The notes under the pieces were generated by a model. That model was not told the origin of the DNA. It did no database searches and worked only from the letters and a program-made list of their open reading frames with translations. A DNA stretch of 64,000 nt, taken from NCBI GenBank assembly GCA_024516035.1, contig CM044962.1:3828633-3892632 (forward strand), written 5' to 3'. Shown piece by piece: positions 1 through 10,462 of the stretch. The first letter of the stretch is position 1; each line of letters begins with the position of its first letter. Both the position numbers and the translations under genes were made by a program. The DNA comes from Bactericera cockerelli. Lineage: Eukaryota; Arthropoda; Insecta; Hemiptera; Triozidae.

Positions 1-1148
1 AGTATGTTTCCTGAGGCAGATGGTTAAAAGTGTAAAATTTATTTTTAATTCATTATTTTTTTCATAATCATATTATTGTTTTATTTCTAGTTATAGTTTT
101 TTTTTCCTATACCTAATCTTGTCAACCATTGTAAAATCTTTTTGATCAAATACAATTACCTTATATTCTATTCTATTCTATTCACTGCGACCTAATTAGA
201 TCTATTGTAACCAGTTGATTCTATTTGGTTTTAACGTCCTGACGGAAATAGATAGTCAAGACGGGGGTTTTACCTCCTTTCGCTGGGAATCGTACCAGCT
301 ACCCACATTAACCTCACCCAGCCTGGGTAGGGCCGGAAAAATGCCAGCCTCACGTGCTTGGAGGGAACAGAATTTTCTTCGAAAAGCCTACCCCAAACGG
401 GAATTGAACTCGGTATCTCTGGACTACGGGCAGTAGTCACAGGTATTACGCAACGGAGGCTGGCGTGCAACATAGAATTATCGTATTAATCGTGTTATAT
501 TATTGTACATGGGGCCGCATTACGGAGGCTGGCTAGTGAGGTAAATAAAATTTGACTTGAAAATCTTTCAGGATTCTGTTTCTTCATTATTTTTTTGTGC
601 ATAAATACATAACGTACACAATGTGCAAACTAAATTTAAAATCTTTTTTAAAAATTTAGTAATTTTAAAATCTCAAAATAAAAAAATCTAAAATCATAAA
701 AATCAAATTTCATCAAAATCGGGTGTACCGTTCACGAGATATAAGCGTTTAAGTAAAAAGTTAGTGGTCAGGCGCATGGTCTCTTTCACCCAGAACAGCT
801 ACTACGAATTCGATGAATTGGGACCATCTACAGAACGTATCCTAGATGTGTGCAAAATTTCATCAAAATCCGTCGAGTAGTTTCCGAGATTTGCGCGTTA
901 CAAGGAATCGTTTTAACAGACCGACAGACAGACAGACGGACACAAAACCAAATTTACTCAGTAGGTTATGAAACGTCCAGAAATGTGAAAAAAATTGAAA
1001 TCGGAGCAAAAAAATATTTTTTTTTTTACAAAAACGAACACAATACTTCCGATTTCTAATATTAGAAATTTCTCGGAAATAAAAATAAATCCAAGTGTGA
1101 CTATGACTATGATAGCACTATAAATAAAAAAGCAATGTTTCTCCTTAC
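1..1148. other. Myosin XVIII intron, left edge
   Basis: No coding exon was found. It holds the composite SINE at 214-478, and from about 680 an AT-rich interspersed sequence with ccgacagacagacagacgga near 930 and a short palindrome (cttccgatttctaatattag, 1047-1066) also seen at 9315, 35345 and 47440. Confidence 0.6.
214..478 (-). mobile_element. Composite tRNA-headed SINE sharing the 5S-SINE body
   Basis: On the minus strand a tRNA-like head (GAGTTCAATTCCCG region) is followed by the same body as the 5S-derived SINE (aggctgggtgaggtt, gacgttaaaacc). A similar head occurs alone at 46075-46178 (-); similar bodies at 17625-17700 and 44640-44820. Confidence 0.6.
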
Positions 1149-1406
1149 CTGGCTAAGCCCAACACGATAGGAGGAGGCGTCCAGGTCCAGAGAGAGCAGA
1201 ATCTCCTCCACGGCACCCCTGTCGTCCGCTGGCGGGGGCGGGGGTTGGGTGGCAGAGTCCGCCCGTGGGGTCTCGGAGGAGTCAGTGGCGGAGTCAGGGG
1301 GCGCGGCTAGAAGGGCGTAGCGGCGGCGGAACTCCGCCAGGGGCAGATGGTGGGGGTAGCCTTGCTTGTGGAGGCGGGCGGCGGGCAGTAGCTGAGCCCC
1401 GCGCAG
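1149..1406 (-). CDS. Mhcl/Myo18A: Myosin XVIII motor exon (converter-side, last in window)
   Basis: The exon is 258 nt, 86 codons, phase 0 to phase 0 (tctctcag|CTG ... AGCCAG|gtaagg). It encodes LRGAQLLPAARLHKQGYPHH, AEFRRRYALLA, a Pro-rich insert and AVEEILLSLDLDASSYRVGL. The family order (R-x-x-G-Y-P-x-H, F-R-R-R-F, converter G-L-S) is kept. The next expected segment (V-F-F-R-A-G) is not found in 1-1148, so the gene continues leftward outside the window. Confidence 0.94.
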
Positions 1407-1457
1407 CTGAGAGAAATAATTATAAAATAATGAATAAAACACATTAAAAAAAAAAAT

Positions 1458-1650
1458 AATGTTGTTGTTGTTATAGCCAGCTTGGCTAGAGCTGGAGGGG
1501 TGGGTGATGGTCTGTGGTCTCCAGCCAACTTTATTTCAAAGTTGGCTCGTCCTGAACCACATATTTCTATGTGCGATGAACCATCATGAGGACTTGGACT
1601 TTTCTGTACAAGCCATTAAACCTTTAGGAAACTGCAAGCTACTTGTTTTT
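1458..1650 (+). repeat. Interspersed repeat family E
   Basis: It starts with (GTT)n, then tagccagcttggctagagct, ggtctccagccaactttatt and ttaaacctttaggaaactgc. Copies: 10568-10800 (+), 40740-40880 (-), partial at 13300-13385. It is intronic, downstream of the 2424 donor. Confidence 0.65.
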
Positions 1651-2423
1651 TTTTTTTTTTTTTTTTTGAGATCATCCTAGGGTGGCGTCATCGTGAACGA
1701 TGGTAGCCAGACAGCGGAGGAATGACTCAGCACTTCTACCACTGTCTTTATAAGGAGGCTAATAATTGACAAGGATCCCCAGAACCAAGCCAATTATAGT
1801 CCAGACTAATAATTGAGAACACTTTATAAATAAAGTAATAACAGACACGTCTACATGAACAATTGAACATATAAAGAGGAAGAAAAAACAAATTTAACTT
1901 AAATAAATAAATGTTTTTCTTTGTGTTATTATATCACATTTTAAGTGGGTAGCGCAGAATTATTGGACTTTTTCTGTTCCTAAAATATACTAATATCTTG
2001 TTGTTTTTTGCCTTTTACCAGCTACTCATTCATCCTCGAGAGTTGTAAGTGGAACTCCCACATACCTCTTGCCAAAAATATTCGACTTTGTCGGGGCTTA
2101 ATATTCTTCCACATCCCGTCAATCATTCCAACATTTATGACCAGTTTTATGTGGATATAATAACCATAAGGATAGTAATTATAATCAACACAAAAACTAG
2201 AACAAGACTGCATCCCACAACACAAGGACCATACTTCATAGGCCACACCTATGAAGTGAGATGACGACAGCCAAAAAAAACTAGCATAAGTTCAGTTAAA
2301 AATATTATGAATTATGTAAACTGTCATTGTTATATATATTTGAACCATTTACTTGTCATGTATTAAAAAAAATAAAAAAATTATATACCATTTTTCAAAA
2401 AAGATGGTTGGATTCAGACTCAC

Positions 2424-2576
2424 CTGAGATCGGAGCAGGGGCACATTGACGAGGGAGTCGAAGGGGGCGGCAGTGGGCGCCAGGGAGCGGGTGTCCACCA
2501 GGCCTGCGTGGTGGTGGGGGAGGAGGCAGTGGGCGAACTGGAGGTGAGTGCGGCGGATGGTCTCTATGAGACTGTC
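2424..2576 (-). CDS. Mhcl/Myo18A: Myosin XVIII motor exon (DSLIETIRRTHLQFAHC)
   Basis: The exon is 153 nt, 51 codons, phase 0 to phase 0 (gccccag|GAC ... TCTCAG|gtgagt). It encodes DSLIETIRRTHLQFAHCLLP, the conserved helix before the SH1/SH2 region, and ends NVPLLRSQ. The acceptor plus first 22 nt are tandemly copied upstream. Confidence 0.94.
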
Positions 2577-2740
2577 CTGGGGCGAGATGGAGAACAAGGG
2601 TGGAATGTTATTTACATAGATCACAAAGGATGGTCTCTATGAGACTGTCCTGGGGGCGAGATGGAGAACAAGGGTGGAATGTTATTTACATAGATCACAA
2701 AGGATGGTCTCTATGAGACTGTCCTGGGGGTGAGATGGAG
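2555..2740 (-). repeat. Exon-edge tandem repeat at the 2576 acceptor
   Basis: A 73-74-bp unit spans the 3' splice junction of the 2424-2576 exon: about 50 bp of intron, the acceptor, and the first 22 exonic nt. There are two extra copies on the intron side. A further fragment (2896-2930) is separated by a SINE inserted at 2751-2895. Confidence 0.85.
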
Positions 2741-2750
2741 GAGAAAGTTA

Positions 2751-2895
2751 AGTTATCATATTTGTGTTAATCACTTTCGTGATATCACAACTACTCTAAC
2801 TCGCTTTACAAAATCTACGCTCAATCCGGGACTTGAACCACCGACCTCCAGGTTAAAAGTCTCACTGCCTTATCCATCAAGCTACTGAGGTCGGT
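2751..2895 (-). mobile_element. SINE family A inserted into the 2555-2930 exon-edge array
   Basis: It is a reverse-orientation family A copy splitting the third copy of the 73-bp exon-edge unit; the unit resumes at 2896. Confidence 0.75.
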
Positions 2896-3610
2896 GAGGG
2901 GCGGGATGGAGAACAAGGATGGAATGTAATTTTTTTTTTATTTTTAAGATGAGTGTTTCACAACCTTTTTTTGACCCAAAAACTATAGGTATAATTCTAG
3001 GACCTCAATAAACACGTACACTAAATTTGAACAACTTTGAGGAATCCGTTCGAGAGGTATCGTGGAACAGACAGACATACAAACGAAAGCCAAATGGTCC
3101 AGTTCGCAAGTTAAAACAGAACCTAACTTAGTAAGGTTTACAATAACAGTAGCATAGAAAATTCGCAGAACCTCAGAATAATTTAACTTTATTTTCCGCT
3201 TCATTTCTAACCGTTTCTTATATTTTATTATTATTATTATTTATTTTTCCGACAGGTCATACACATACACACACACACACAAAAGTATAAACTCTTTAAA
3301 GCGTGGGATTATTGCTTAAGGCGATCTCTACCATCCACCCATGATCCTGCACCACTTAGAATAATAATAATAGAATTCGGTGGAAGAGAAAGCCACAGGC
3401 TTTAACCTCGCCCCTTGGTTCACTACATATTCTATTGTGTTCTTTTTTTTTCATGTCCTATTTGATGAATCTATGTAGTTGACCAATAAAGTGTTATATA
3501 ATAATAATAATTTTTTTTTAATGGAAGGCAGGAAAAAATCTTTCAAAGACACCCAGATGGTCCCAGATCCATCCTAACCTGGGGTGTGAGATTTCCACCC
3601 ACTAAAAACC

Positions 3611-3795
3611 TGTGATGTCGGATTTCGAGCCACTGACTATTTCACCAGGCTTTCGTCCGGGCTTGTCTCTCTCCCCGGAATTCATTCACTCATATTTCTG
3701 ATTTCTAAAATGGACATAATAAGTATAAATAAATACGATGTGTTTCTCTGTGCGATTCAATGACAATTGTTGTGTTCTATTCCAAATATAATATT
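3611..3795 (+). repeat. 5' LTR of the gypsy element
   Basis: It starts TGTGATGTCGG and ends AATATAATATT, so it lacks the usual TG...CA end. It includes an ATG at 3767 that reads in frame into Gag; translation more likely starts at 3806. Confidence 0.92.
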
Positions 3796-3805
3796 GGCGA
3801 CGAGG

Positions 3806-6800
3806 ATGTCTGAAACTATTCTTAAGCTGAACACTAACAAGAGGAATATCTTGATTAAAGACATTCGAAGATTTCTTCAAGATGTTGAGGATGCTGATGT
3901 AGACCTGGTTCGAGTCCAGCTGATGCAGAATCTGGCATGCAAGAAAGAAGAGGAATTCGGCAAACTACAAGATGAAATTGAGAGTTACTACATCACGAAA
4001 AATGATGAAGATCTTGTGAAGTCACAGGAGTCAGTACGTGAAGATTTCAACTTGAATTTGGAAAACTTGTTTTGTAAGCTGAATCATCTCCTTAACCCTC
4101 GTTCTAGGAACAGTTCAAAGGAAACTGTATTAGAAGTTACTGATGCACACAACTACGGCGATAAACCTCAACTAAAGCCCAAATTTGAACCTTATGATCC
4201 TGAAAATGAAACTGTAAGTAATTTTCTTATTCGCCTTGATACTTATTTTGATATTATTTCATGTCAGGACGACAAGTCTAAAGTGCTTCTTTTACTCAAT
4301 TGCCTCAGTCCTAAAGTTCATCATGATTTCTGTGCTACAGTATTACCTTGTGATCCACGTTCCAAAAGCTTTTCAGAGCTAGTGTCCGTGCTGAAAAATG
4401 TGCTAGAGGGTCATAAAAACACCTATGCAGAACAGCACAGATTCATAACAAGACTTCAAAAGGATAATGAATCAATCAAAGATTACTGTGCTTGTCTTAA
4501 AAATCTGACCGTAGATTGTAAATTTACTTGCAACTGTGGTAGATCTATTAGTGAAATATTTTTGAAGCTACAGCTGATTCGGGGTGTATCAGACCCAGAG
4601 ATAAGACAAAAACTTTTGCAGTGTAATTATGAAGTGTCATTTGATGACTTGATTGGGACTGCTGTGACCATTGAAATTTCTAAAGAGGAAAACAAAATGA
4701 TTGAAATGTCTCATAATACGGACAACCTTGGTACATATACTTTAAACTCTAGCAAAATTCAGCCGGTTAACACAAATTCAATTTCAAAACCCATTTCTCG
4801 TAATTTTCAAAAAGTGAGAAGTTCGGAAATCAGGAAAATCACTTGTTATCGTTGTGGTCAGAAAAACCATAAAGCAAATGAATGCGTTCACATTGAAAGT
4901 ATTTGTCATAAGTGTGACAAGTTTGGTCATCTTGCATCAGTATGCCGCAGCCAAGCGAAGAAAAAATCTGTCAATGAAGTACAGATGGGCGGTGACAGCC
5001 AAAATGAAGATGAAAATTGGGGCGAGGTTAATGCCATTAATAAACCTAGGCTTACTGATAAAATCTTCCTTAATGTGCTTGTAGATGAAGTACCTCTGGA
5101 AATGGAGATGGACACGGGCGCCGCTGTTTCGACAATCAGTCACAACGACTTTAAAAATAATTTCCCAGATAAGAAAATTTTCAAAACCAACTTGGAGTTG
5201 AGAACGTACACTGGAGAGTTAATTATGCCAGCAGGAGCTGCTTATGTAAAAGTTGCCTACAAGGGTCATGTTTTTCATACAAAGTTGTATGTCATTAAAC
5301 AAAATGTAAGCACAATACTGGGTCGTGAATGGCTCAGAGAGATGAAAATAAATTGGTCTGAAGATGTAAAAACCTTGAATAATAATTCCAAATTGGAAAA
5401 TTTTCTAACTGAATTTCAGGACATATTCCTGGAAGAAATTGAATGCGTGCCAAATTACCGAGTCGACTTTCAAGTGAAAGAAAATACTTTTCCCGTATTC
5501 GTCAAGCCGAGAACTGTACCTTATGCTTTACGTTCCAGAGTCGAAGAGGAAATCCGTCGTCTGGAAAAACTGAACATCATTGAGAAACTTGAGAATGCGG
5601 AGTGGGGTACACCAGTAGTCCCCATTGTGAAGAAAAACGGCAATATTCGTCTATGTGCGGACTACAAAGTCACTCTTAATAAGTATGTAATAGATGATCG
5701 ATATCCGATTCCTCGGATTGAGGACCTGTTTATGAAAATGCGAGGAGGTAAAGTGTTTTGTACTCTCGACATTCACCAGGCGTACCTACACATCGGTATG
5801 AGTGATAAAGCTGCAAAAATGCAAACATTAAGTACTCATCTTGGTTCCTACAAGGTAAATCGACTTATGTTTGGTGTTAAGGTAGCACCTGGGATTTGGC
5901 AGCGATTCATGGATTCTATTTTGTTTGATTTAGAGGGTGTAGCTTGTTTTTTTGATGACATAATCATCCAAGGAAGAGACTATGATGAATGTTGTGCGAG
6001 ACTCTATACTGTTCTTACCCGTCTCAGGCAAAATAAGCTTACACTGAGTAAGGATAAATGTAATTTTTTCAAGTCCTCTATAAAATACCTAGGGCACATT
6101 ATTAATGAACAAGGCCTACTTAAATCAAGTGATAAAGTAGAAGCCATTGCTAATGCCCCTCCTCCTACTAATCAGAAAGAATTGAAATCGTTTCTCGGAC
6201 TTCTCAATTATTATCACAAATTTATACCGGACTTAGCTACAAAAATCAGTCCTTTGAACAATTTGTTGAAGAAAAATCAAAAATTTACATGGAGTAAGAA
6301 ATGTGATGAAGTTTTTACTCGTATTAAAAAAGAAATTACTAGTGATTTGATCCTTATGCATTATGATCCTGGCCTTCCTCTGCTGTTGGCTTGTGATGCT
6401 TCCCCAGTAGGACTTGGTGTAGTTTTATCACACAAGTTACCTGACGGCTCGGAAAAACCAATTGCCTTTGCTTCTAGAACTTTGAGCAAAAGTGAAATGC
6501 GATACAGTCAAATAGACAAAGAAGCCACGGGCATCTATTGGGGACTGAAGAAGTTTTATGATTACCTGTACGGTAGAAAATTTACTCTGATTACTGACCA
6601 CAAGCCGTTAGTTTCTATTTTACATCCTAACAAAATGCTTCCAAACGTCACGGCCTCGAGAATTTTTAATTATGCTCATTTTCTGTCTGGATTTGATTAC
6701 GATATTATTTTCAGAAAGACTGGTGACCATGCTAATGCCGATTTTCTTTCTCGCTTTCCAGTTGAGAAATGTAATGACAATTTGGATCTTGTTTCAGTTT

Positions 6801-7852
6801 TTCAAATCAATCAGATTTATGCTATTCCTGTCAAATTTGAAGAAATTGTTAATCACACAAAACAAGACCCAATAATGAGTAAGTTACTCCTGGCACTTGA
6901 AGAAGGGAGCGATCTCAGAACCCTAGGTTATGAAACTGATCAGTTATCTCTTCAGGGTGGTGTCATATTCAGGGGTCAGCAAGTGTGGATTCCCAAAATT
7001 CTCCAGAAGCGTGTATTAAATGAACTTCATGTTTCACACTTAGGAATCGTGAAGATGAAAGCTTTAGCAAGGAGTTTTTGTTATTGGCCAGGGATGGATA
7101 GAGATATTGAAGAACTTGCCTCATCCTGCTTCAGCTGTCTGTCAAATGCTAAGGAGCAAGGGAAAGTAGAAATCCACCCCTGGGAGAGGCCTAGCAGACC
7201 TTGGCAGAGACTTCATGTTGATTTTGCCGGTCCTATTAAAGGTCAATGGTTATTTATTGTAGTGGATGCTTATTCCAAATGGACGGAAGTAATCCCAACA
7301 AAATCCACTACTTCTGCATGGGTAATTAATACACTCAAGAAATTATTTTCTTCATATGGCTTGTGTCTCACTATTGTCAGTGATAACGGCAGCCAGTTTA
7401 AATCTCAAGAATTTGAGAGTTTCCTATCGGACTTTAATATTACTCATCTAACATCTGCTCCTTATCACCCAGCTTCCAATGGTCAAGCCGAGCGGATGGT
7501 TCAAAATGTCAAGCATAGTCTGAAGAAGATGGAAGGTGAAAGTGGAGATATGGAATCTAAAATTCTGAAGTTCCTCGTTCAGCAACGTCGGGCTCCTCAT
7601 TGTACAACTGGAATCAGCCCTTATGAAGCTATGTTTGGCAGGGAGATTAGACATACTTTGAGTTTGCTGCGAGAGTCTAAACATGAACCGGAATCCTGCA
7701 GCCAGGAGCGGAGAACTTCAAGAATATTTAAAATTGGAGATAAAGTACAAGTGAGAAACTATCAACATAATGGTAAATGGTTATTTGGTAAAATTAAGAA
7801 GAGGATTGGAAGAGTCATGTATTGGGTTGATCTACAGGATGGTTACATGTAA
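3806..7852 (+). CDS. Gag-Pol polyprotein of the gypsy retrotransposon
   Basis: It is a single uninterrupted frame of 1,348 codons. The ATG at 3806 was chosen because it is the first beyond the LTR and primer-binding site; the frame is open back to 3767 in the LTR. Order, with approximate residues: Gag capsid-like region (1-340); two CCHC zinc knuckles (347-385); aspartic protease with DTGA at 436; reverse transcriptase with catalytic FFDD, second Asp pair at 717-718; RNase H with CDAS at 863; integrase with an H-H-C-C finger from 1075 and a catalytic triad D1139, D1193, E1229 (the last two 35 residues apart). The active-site FFDD differs from the commoner Y/F-V/I-D-D. Gag and Pol are fused with no frameshift. 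No frame break is visible, so the protein may be functional. Confidence 0.94.
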   Translation: MSETILKLNTNKRNILIKDIRRFLQDVEDADVDLVRVQLMQNLACKKEEEFGKLQDEIESYYITKNDEDLVKSQESVREDFNLNLENLFCKLNHLLNPRSRNSSKETVLEVTDAHNYGDKPQLKPKFEPYDPENETVSNFLIRLDTYFDIISCQDDKSKVLLLLNCLSPKVHHDFCATVLPCDPRSKSFSELVSVLKNVLEGHKNTYAEQHRFITRLQKDNESIKDYCACLKNLTVDCKFTCNCGRSISEIFLKLQLIRGVSDPEIRQKLLQCNYEVSFDDLIGTAVTIEISKEENKMIEMSHNTDNLGTYTLNSSKIQPVNTNSISKPISRNFQKVRSSEIRKITCYRCGQKNHKANECVHIESICHKCDKFGHLASVCRSQAKKKSVNEVQMGGDSQNEDENWGEVNAINKPRLTDKIFLNVLVDEVPLEMEMDTGAAVSTISHNDFKNNFPDKKIFKTNLELRTYTGELIMPAGAAYVKVAYKGHVFHTKLYVIKQNVSTILGREWLREMKINWSEDVKTLNNNSKLENFLTEFQDIFLEEIECVPNYRVDFQVKENTFPVFVKPRTVPYALRSRVEEEIRRLEKLNIIEKLENAEWGTPVVPIVKKNGNIRLCADYKVTLNKYVIDDRYPIPRIEDLFMKMRGGKVFCTLDIHQAYLHIGMSDKAAKMQTLSTHLGSYKVNRLMFGVKVAPGIWQRFMDSILFDLEGVACFFDDIIIQGRDYDECCARLYTVLTRLRQNKLTLSKDKCNFFKSSIKYLGHIINEQGLLKSSDKVEAIANAPPPTNQKELKSFLGLLNYYHKFIPDLATKISPLNNLLKKNQKFTWSKKCDEVFTRIKKEITSDLILMHYDPGLPLLLACDASPVGLGVVLSHKLPDGSEKPIAFASRTLSKSEMRYSQIDKEATGIYWGLKKFYDYLYGRKFTLITDHKPLVSILHPNKMLPNVTASRIFNYAHFLSGFDYDIIFRKTGDHANADFLSRFPVEKCNDNLDLVSVFQINQIYAIPVKFEEIVNHTKQDPIMSKLLLALEEGSDLRTLGYETDQLSLQGGVIFRGQQVWIPKILQKRVLNELHVSHLGIVKMKALARSFCYWPGMDRDIEELASSCFSCLSNAKEQGKVEIHPWERPSRPWQRLHVDFAGPIKGQWLFIVVDAYSKWTEVIPTKSTTSAWVINTLKKLFSSYGLCLTIVSDNGSQFKSQEFESFLSDFNITHLTSAPYHPASNGQAERMVQNVKHSLKKMEGESGDMESKILKFLVQQRRAPHCTTGISPYEAMFGREIRHTLSLLRESKHEPESCSQERRTSRIFKIGDKVQVRNYQHNGKWLFGKIKKRIGRVMYWVDLQDGYM

Positions 7853-7899
7853 GCGCCACATCAACCAGATGCGGAAGCTTCATATTTCGGAGGGAGTAA

Positions 7900-8084
7900 T
7901 GTGATGTCGGATTTCGAGCCACTGACTATTTCACCAGGCTTTCGTCCGGGCTTGTCTCTCTCCCCGGAATTCATTCACTCATATTTCTGATTTCTAAAAT
8001 GGACATAATAAGTATAAATAAATACGATGTGTTTCTCTGTGCGATTCAATGACAATTGTTGTGTTCTATTCCAAATATAATATT
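7900..8084 (+). repeat. 3' LTR of the gypsy element
   Basis: It is a 185-bp copy that matches the 5' LTR base for base by eye. The host sequence resumes with the aacc duplication at 8085. Confidence 0.92.
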
Positions 8085-8281
8085 AACCCACCTTCTTTAA
8101 AAGCTAACCGCACTTGGAACCGAAAAATATCAATTACTTCAAGTGCGGCGCTGTAGGGCACCTACTGATTTCGTTGTAGGGCCCTCCCATCTCTCTCTTT
8201 TATAACTATTATCTCTCTCACCATTTTCTCTATACACTCCCAATTCTCTTTACTATAATATAATAATAATAAACCACTTAC

Positions 8282-8550
8282 CACCGCACTCTTCACCTGC
8301 ACCGGCACACTCCGCCGCTTGGCGAAGCCGCCCGTGGCGGTCCGCCTCAAGCTCGTCACCCCCCTGACGGTGCCGCCCGCCCCCAAGTCATACGTCCCGC
8401 CACTGAGCCCGCCGCCCCTCGAGGAGCCCACGAGGGCGGCCAGCTGCTTGTGGGTGGACTCGGAGAGGAGGGCGAGAAGGGCGCGCGGGGTGGAGGGCTC
8501 CCGGAGCTGGCGGGCCCACCCCTCCGAGTTGTACAGCACTGGGTTGGTGC
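8282..8550 (-). CDS. Mhcl/Myo18A: Myosin XVIII motor exon (loop 2 region)
   Basis: The exon is 269 nt, opening in phase 1 (cccacag|GC) and closing in phase 0 (GCGGTG|gtaagt). It encodes GTNPVLYNSEGWARQL, a Leu-rich helix (ALLALLSESTHKQLAALV), a Gly-rich loop, TSLRRTATGGFAKRRSV and PVQVKSAV. This matches the V-x-Y-N-x-x-G-W entry and the basic actin-contact loop before the D-x-L-I-x-T-I helix of the next exon. Confidence 0.92.
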
Positions 8551-9404
8551 CTGTGGGCGGGGCGAGATAGATTTATTAGTAATAATAATAATATCGCCTT
8601 ATTTATACTGCCCGATTAGGACTATTAAAGTCCCATTATTCCAGCAGTAAGCCCAAGACATATTATTATGTGCTAAAAATCCGAAATGGGAGGATAACAT
8701 GTCATGTCCTGGCTGGGTTTCGAACCCACGACATCTGGATTCTCTGGATTCACAGAGTGCCGTCTTTACCACTGAGCTACCGGGACAGACTCATTAACAC
8801 ACTGATGTAATTCGGCGCCGAATAAATTTTCAAAGACATCCACATCAAACACCTGATAATTATTATGGAATACAAAATAGATAATAAAAACAAGAAAATA
8901 CATTATTACAATACTCGTAAATACAGAAGTCTTAACTAAAGGGCGGGGTTATTGCCTACGGCAATCTCTTCCACCCAACACTAAATGGATTGTACATCAT
9001 ACCATCAAATGAAAAAAAACAGCATTTCACCGAGATGTATGGCTACAACGACAAAGGTTGACAAGAGTTTGATGATGACCTTTACATGTCGTAAAGATTT
9101 CAACCCTCTTGAAAAAAACAATACTTCTAACACCTTCCTCTTTATTTTTCTACTATTCATCTAACTTGTCAGAAATGTTCTACAATATCACAAACTTATT
9201 TTAAAATACTTCTAATTTCTACAAACGTTTCTACAAACAATTTGATTTAGATAAGAGACGAAAAACAATCGGAGCAAAAAGATTTTTTTTTTTTTTTACA
9301 AAAACGAACACAATACTTCCGATTTCTAATAATAGAAATTTTACGGAAGTAAAAAAAAAGATGGAATAATCTAGTCAAAAACATCAACACAGAGAATCTC
9401 ACCC
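8551..9404. other. Intron segment between the 8282 and 9806 exons
   Basis: It contains SINE D (8581-8787), then AT-rich sequence with a piece of a repeat (attgcctacggcaatctctt, 8948-8967) shared with 19535-19565 and 49535-49690. Nothing else is recognised. Confidence 0.55.
8581..8787 (-). mobile_element. SINE family D (tRNA-like head)
   Basis: On the minus strand the head reads CGGTAGCTCAGTGGTAAAG and GTGGGTTCGAAACCC. The body carries gtcttgggcttactgctgga and ends in (ATT)n. Other copies: 13951-14151 (-), 30004-30182 (-), 32215-32444 (-), 30764-30880 (+ partial), 21080-21165 (- partial), and the inverted pair at 47645-47945. Confidence 0.75.
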
Positions 9405-9645
9405 AGATTGTGCTGCACAATGACTCATTGACTCACCCACCCAGATTGTGCTGCACAATGACTCACCCAGATTGTGCTGCACAATGACTCACCCAGATTG
9501 TGCTGCACAATGACTCACCCAGGTATGTTCTGTTACTCACGTACATCTAGTACAACTTCTCACTTTTCTGTTTATACTGATACTGACAATGACTCACCCA
9601 GATTGTGCTGCACAATGACTCACCCAGATTGTGTGCTGCACAATG
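9405..9645 (-). repeat. Exon-edge tandem repeat at the 9806 donor
   Basis: A 26-bp unit contains 19 exonic nt and the donor gtgagtc of the 9806-10127 exon. About six copies are present. TCATT occurs 26 bp apart in the exon end and in the intron start, so slippage between these two would create the unit. Other repeat DNA interrupts the array at about 9520-9590. A further element (9655-9795) now lies between the array and the exon. Confidence 0.85.
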
Positions 9646-9805
9646 ACTGACACAATGGAAGAAAATGCCGTTGGCATTAGCACCGCCCTTGATCAAGTTT
9701 TGTTTGGTTAATTGTAATTTCTCTGTATGTATGTTTGTATAAGTATATATTCTATGTTATTTGTAAATAAAACTTGATCCAACATGTTTAATAATAATGA
9801 CTCAC

Positions 9806-10127
9806 CCAGATTGTGCTGCACAATGAAGTGGTGAGCGCCGGGCCCCTTGCGCAACAGTCCGTGGTATTCTTTCTCGGAGAAATTGCCGAACACGAGATCG
9901 GGAAAAGTCGGCGGCGGCGACGAAGCAGAGCCGACGCCACCCGAAGTGAGTTCATCGAGCAGCCACAGGAGTCCGGGCGGCTTCCTGTCCTGTGAGTGGG
10001 CGGGGCCTAGCGAGTTGTAGGCGGGGCCAGGGGAGGGGGAGTTGTCGAGGAGGGAGACGAGGGCGGAGGGGGAGGAGAACTCGTCGTCCGGGTCCGACAG
10101 GTCCAGGCCGGGGATGTCGATGTGTTC
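9806..10127 (-). CDS. Mhcl/Myo18A: Myosin XVIII motor exon (GLLWLLDE)
   Basis: The exon is 322 nt, opening in phase 0 (cccgcag|GAA) and closing in phase 1 (AATCTGG|gtgagt). It encodes EHIDIPGLDLSDPDDE, an acidic/Ser-rich stretch, then PPGLLWLLDEL and a tail ending HHFIVQHNLG. These correspond to the relay region (G-L-L-W-L-L-E-E) and the H-H-F segment of MYO18A. The acceptor follows an A18 run on the coding strand, leaving a short pyrimidine tract. The 3' edge plus donor forms the 26-bp array at 9405-9645. Confidence 0.92.
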
Positions 10128-10180
10128 CTGCGGGAGCGAAAGGGATTTTTTTTTTTTTTTTTCATCTATATAATAATAAT

Positions 10181-10462
10181 AAGTCGTAGTCACTGTGGCA
10201 GAGCGAGTTAGCGCGCTAGGCATTGCACACATGGTGACCTGGGTTCGATTCCCAGCGGGGGAGGATTTTTTCTGCTCTGTACTTGGATGTTCGGGGTCCA
10301 CTCATACCTCGTGAGGAAAAATGAGTAGCTCCTTTAATGTGAAGCAGCGACCAGTGGCAGAATCTTAGGCAAAAAAAATAATACAAGATATTGTAAATTA
10401 AAGTGGTAAAGTCCTATGATTCTGCGCTACCCACTAAAATTGTGACATAATAACACAAAGAA
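10181..10462 (+). mobile_element. SINE family C
   Basis: It has a tRNA-like head with GGGTTCGATTCCC and a body containing the ggggtccactcatacctcgt segment shared with the 55073 copy. It lies 54 bp upstream of the acceptor of exon 9806-10127, beyond an A18 run. Confidence 0.75.

Larger units (their letters stand above)
3611..8084 (+). mobile_element. Complete Ty3/gypsy LTR retrotransposon
   Basis: Two direct 185-bp repeats (3611-3795 and 7900-8084) are identical by eye and flanked by the 4-bp duplication aacc (3607-3610, 8085-8088). The element is 4,474 bp. A putative primer-binding site (TGGCGACGAGGA) starts at the 5' LTR edge, and a purine-rich tract (ggagggagtaa) precedes the 3' LTR. There is a single Gag-Pol frame and no envelope frame. 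It lies antisense inside the intron between the 8282 and 2576 exons. Identical LTRs, a clean duplication and an intact frame indicate a very recent insertion. Confidence 0.95.

Noticed and set aside
3767..3805. Earlier in-frame ATG for Gag-Pol
   Set aside because: It lies inside the 5' LTR, upstream of the primer-binding site; the ATG at 3806 is the better start.
8319..8570. Plus-strand Pro-rich frame
   Set aside because: Antisense shadow of the GC-rich 8282-8550 exon.
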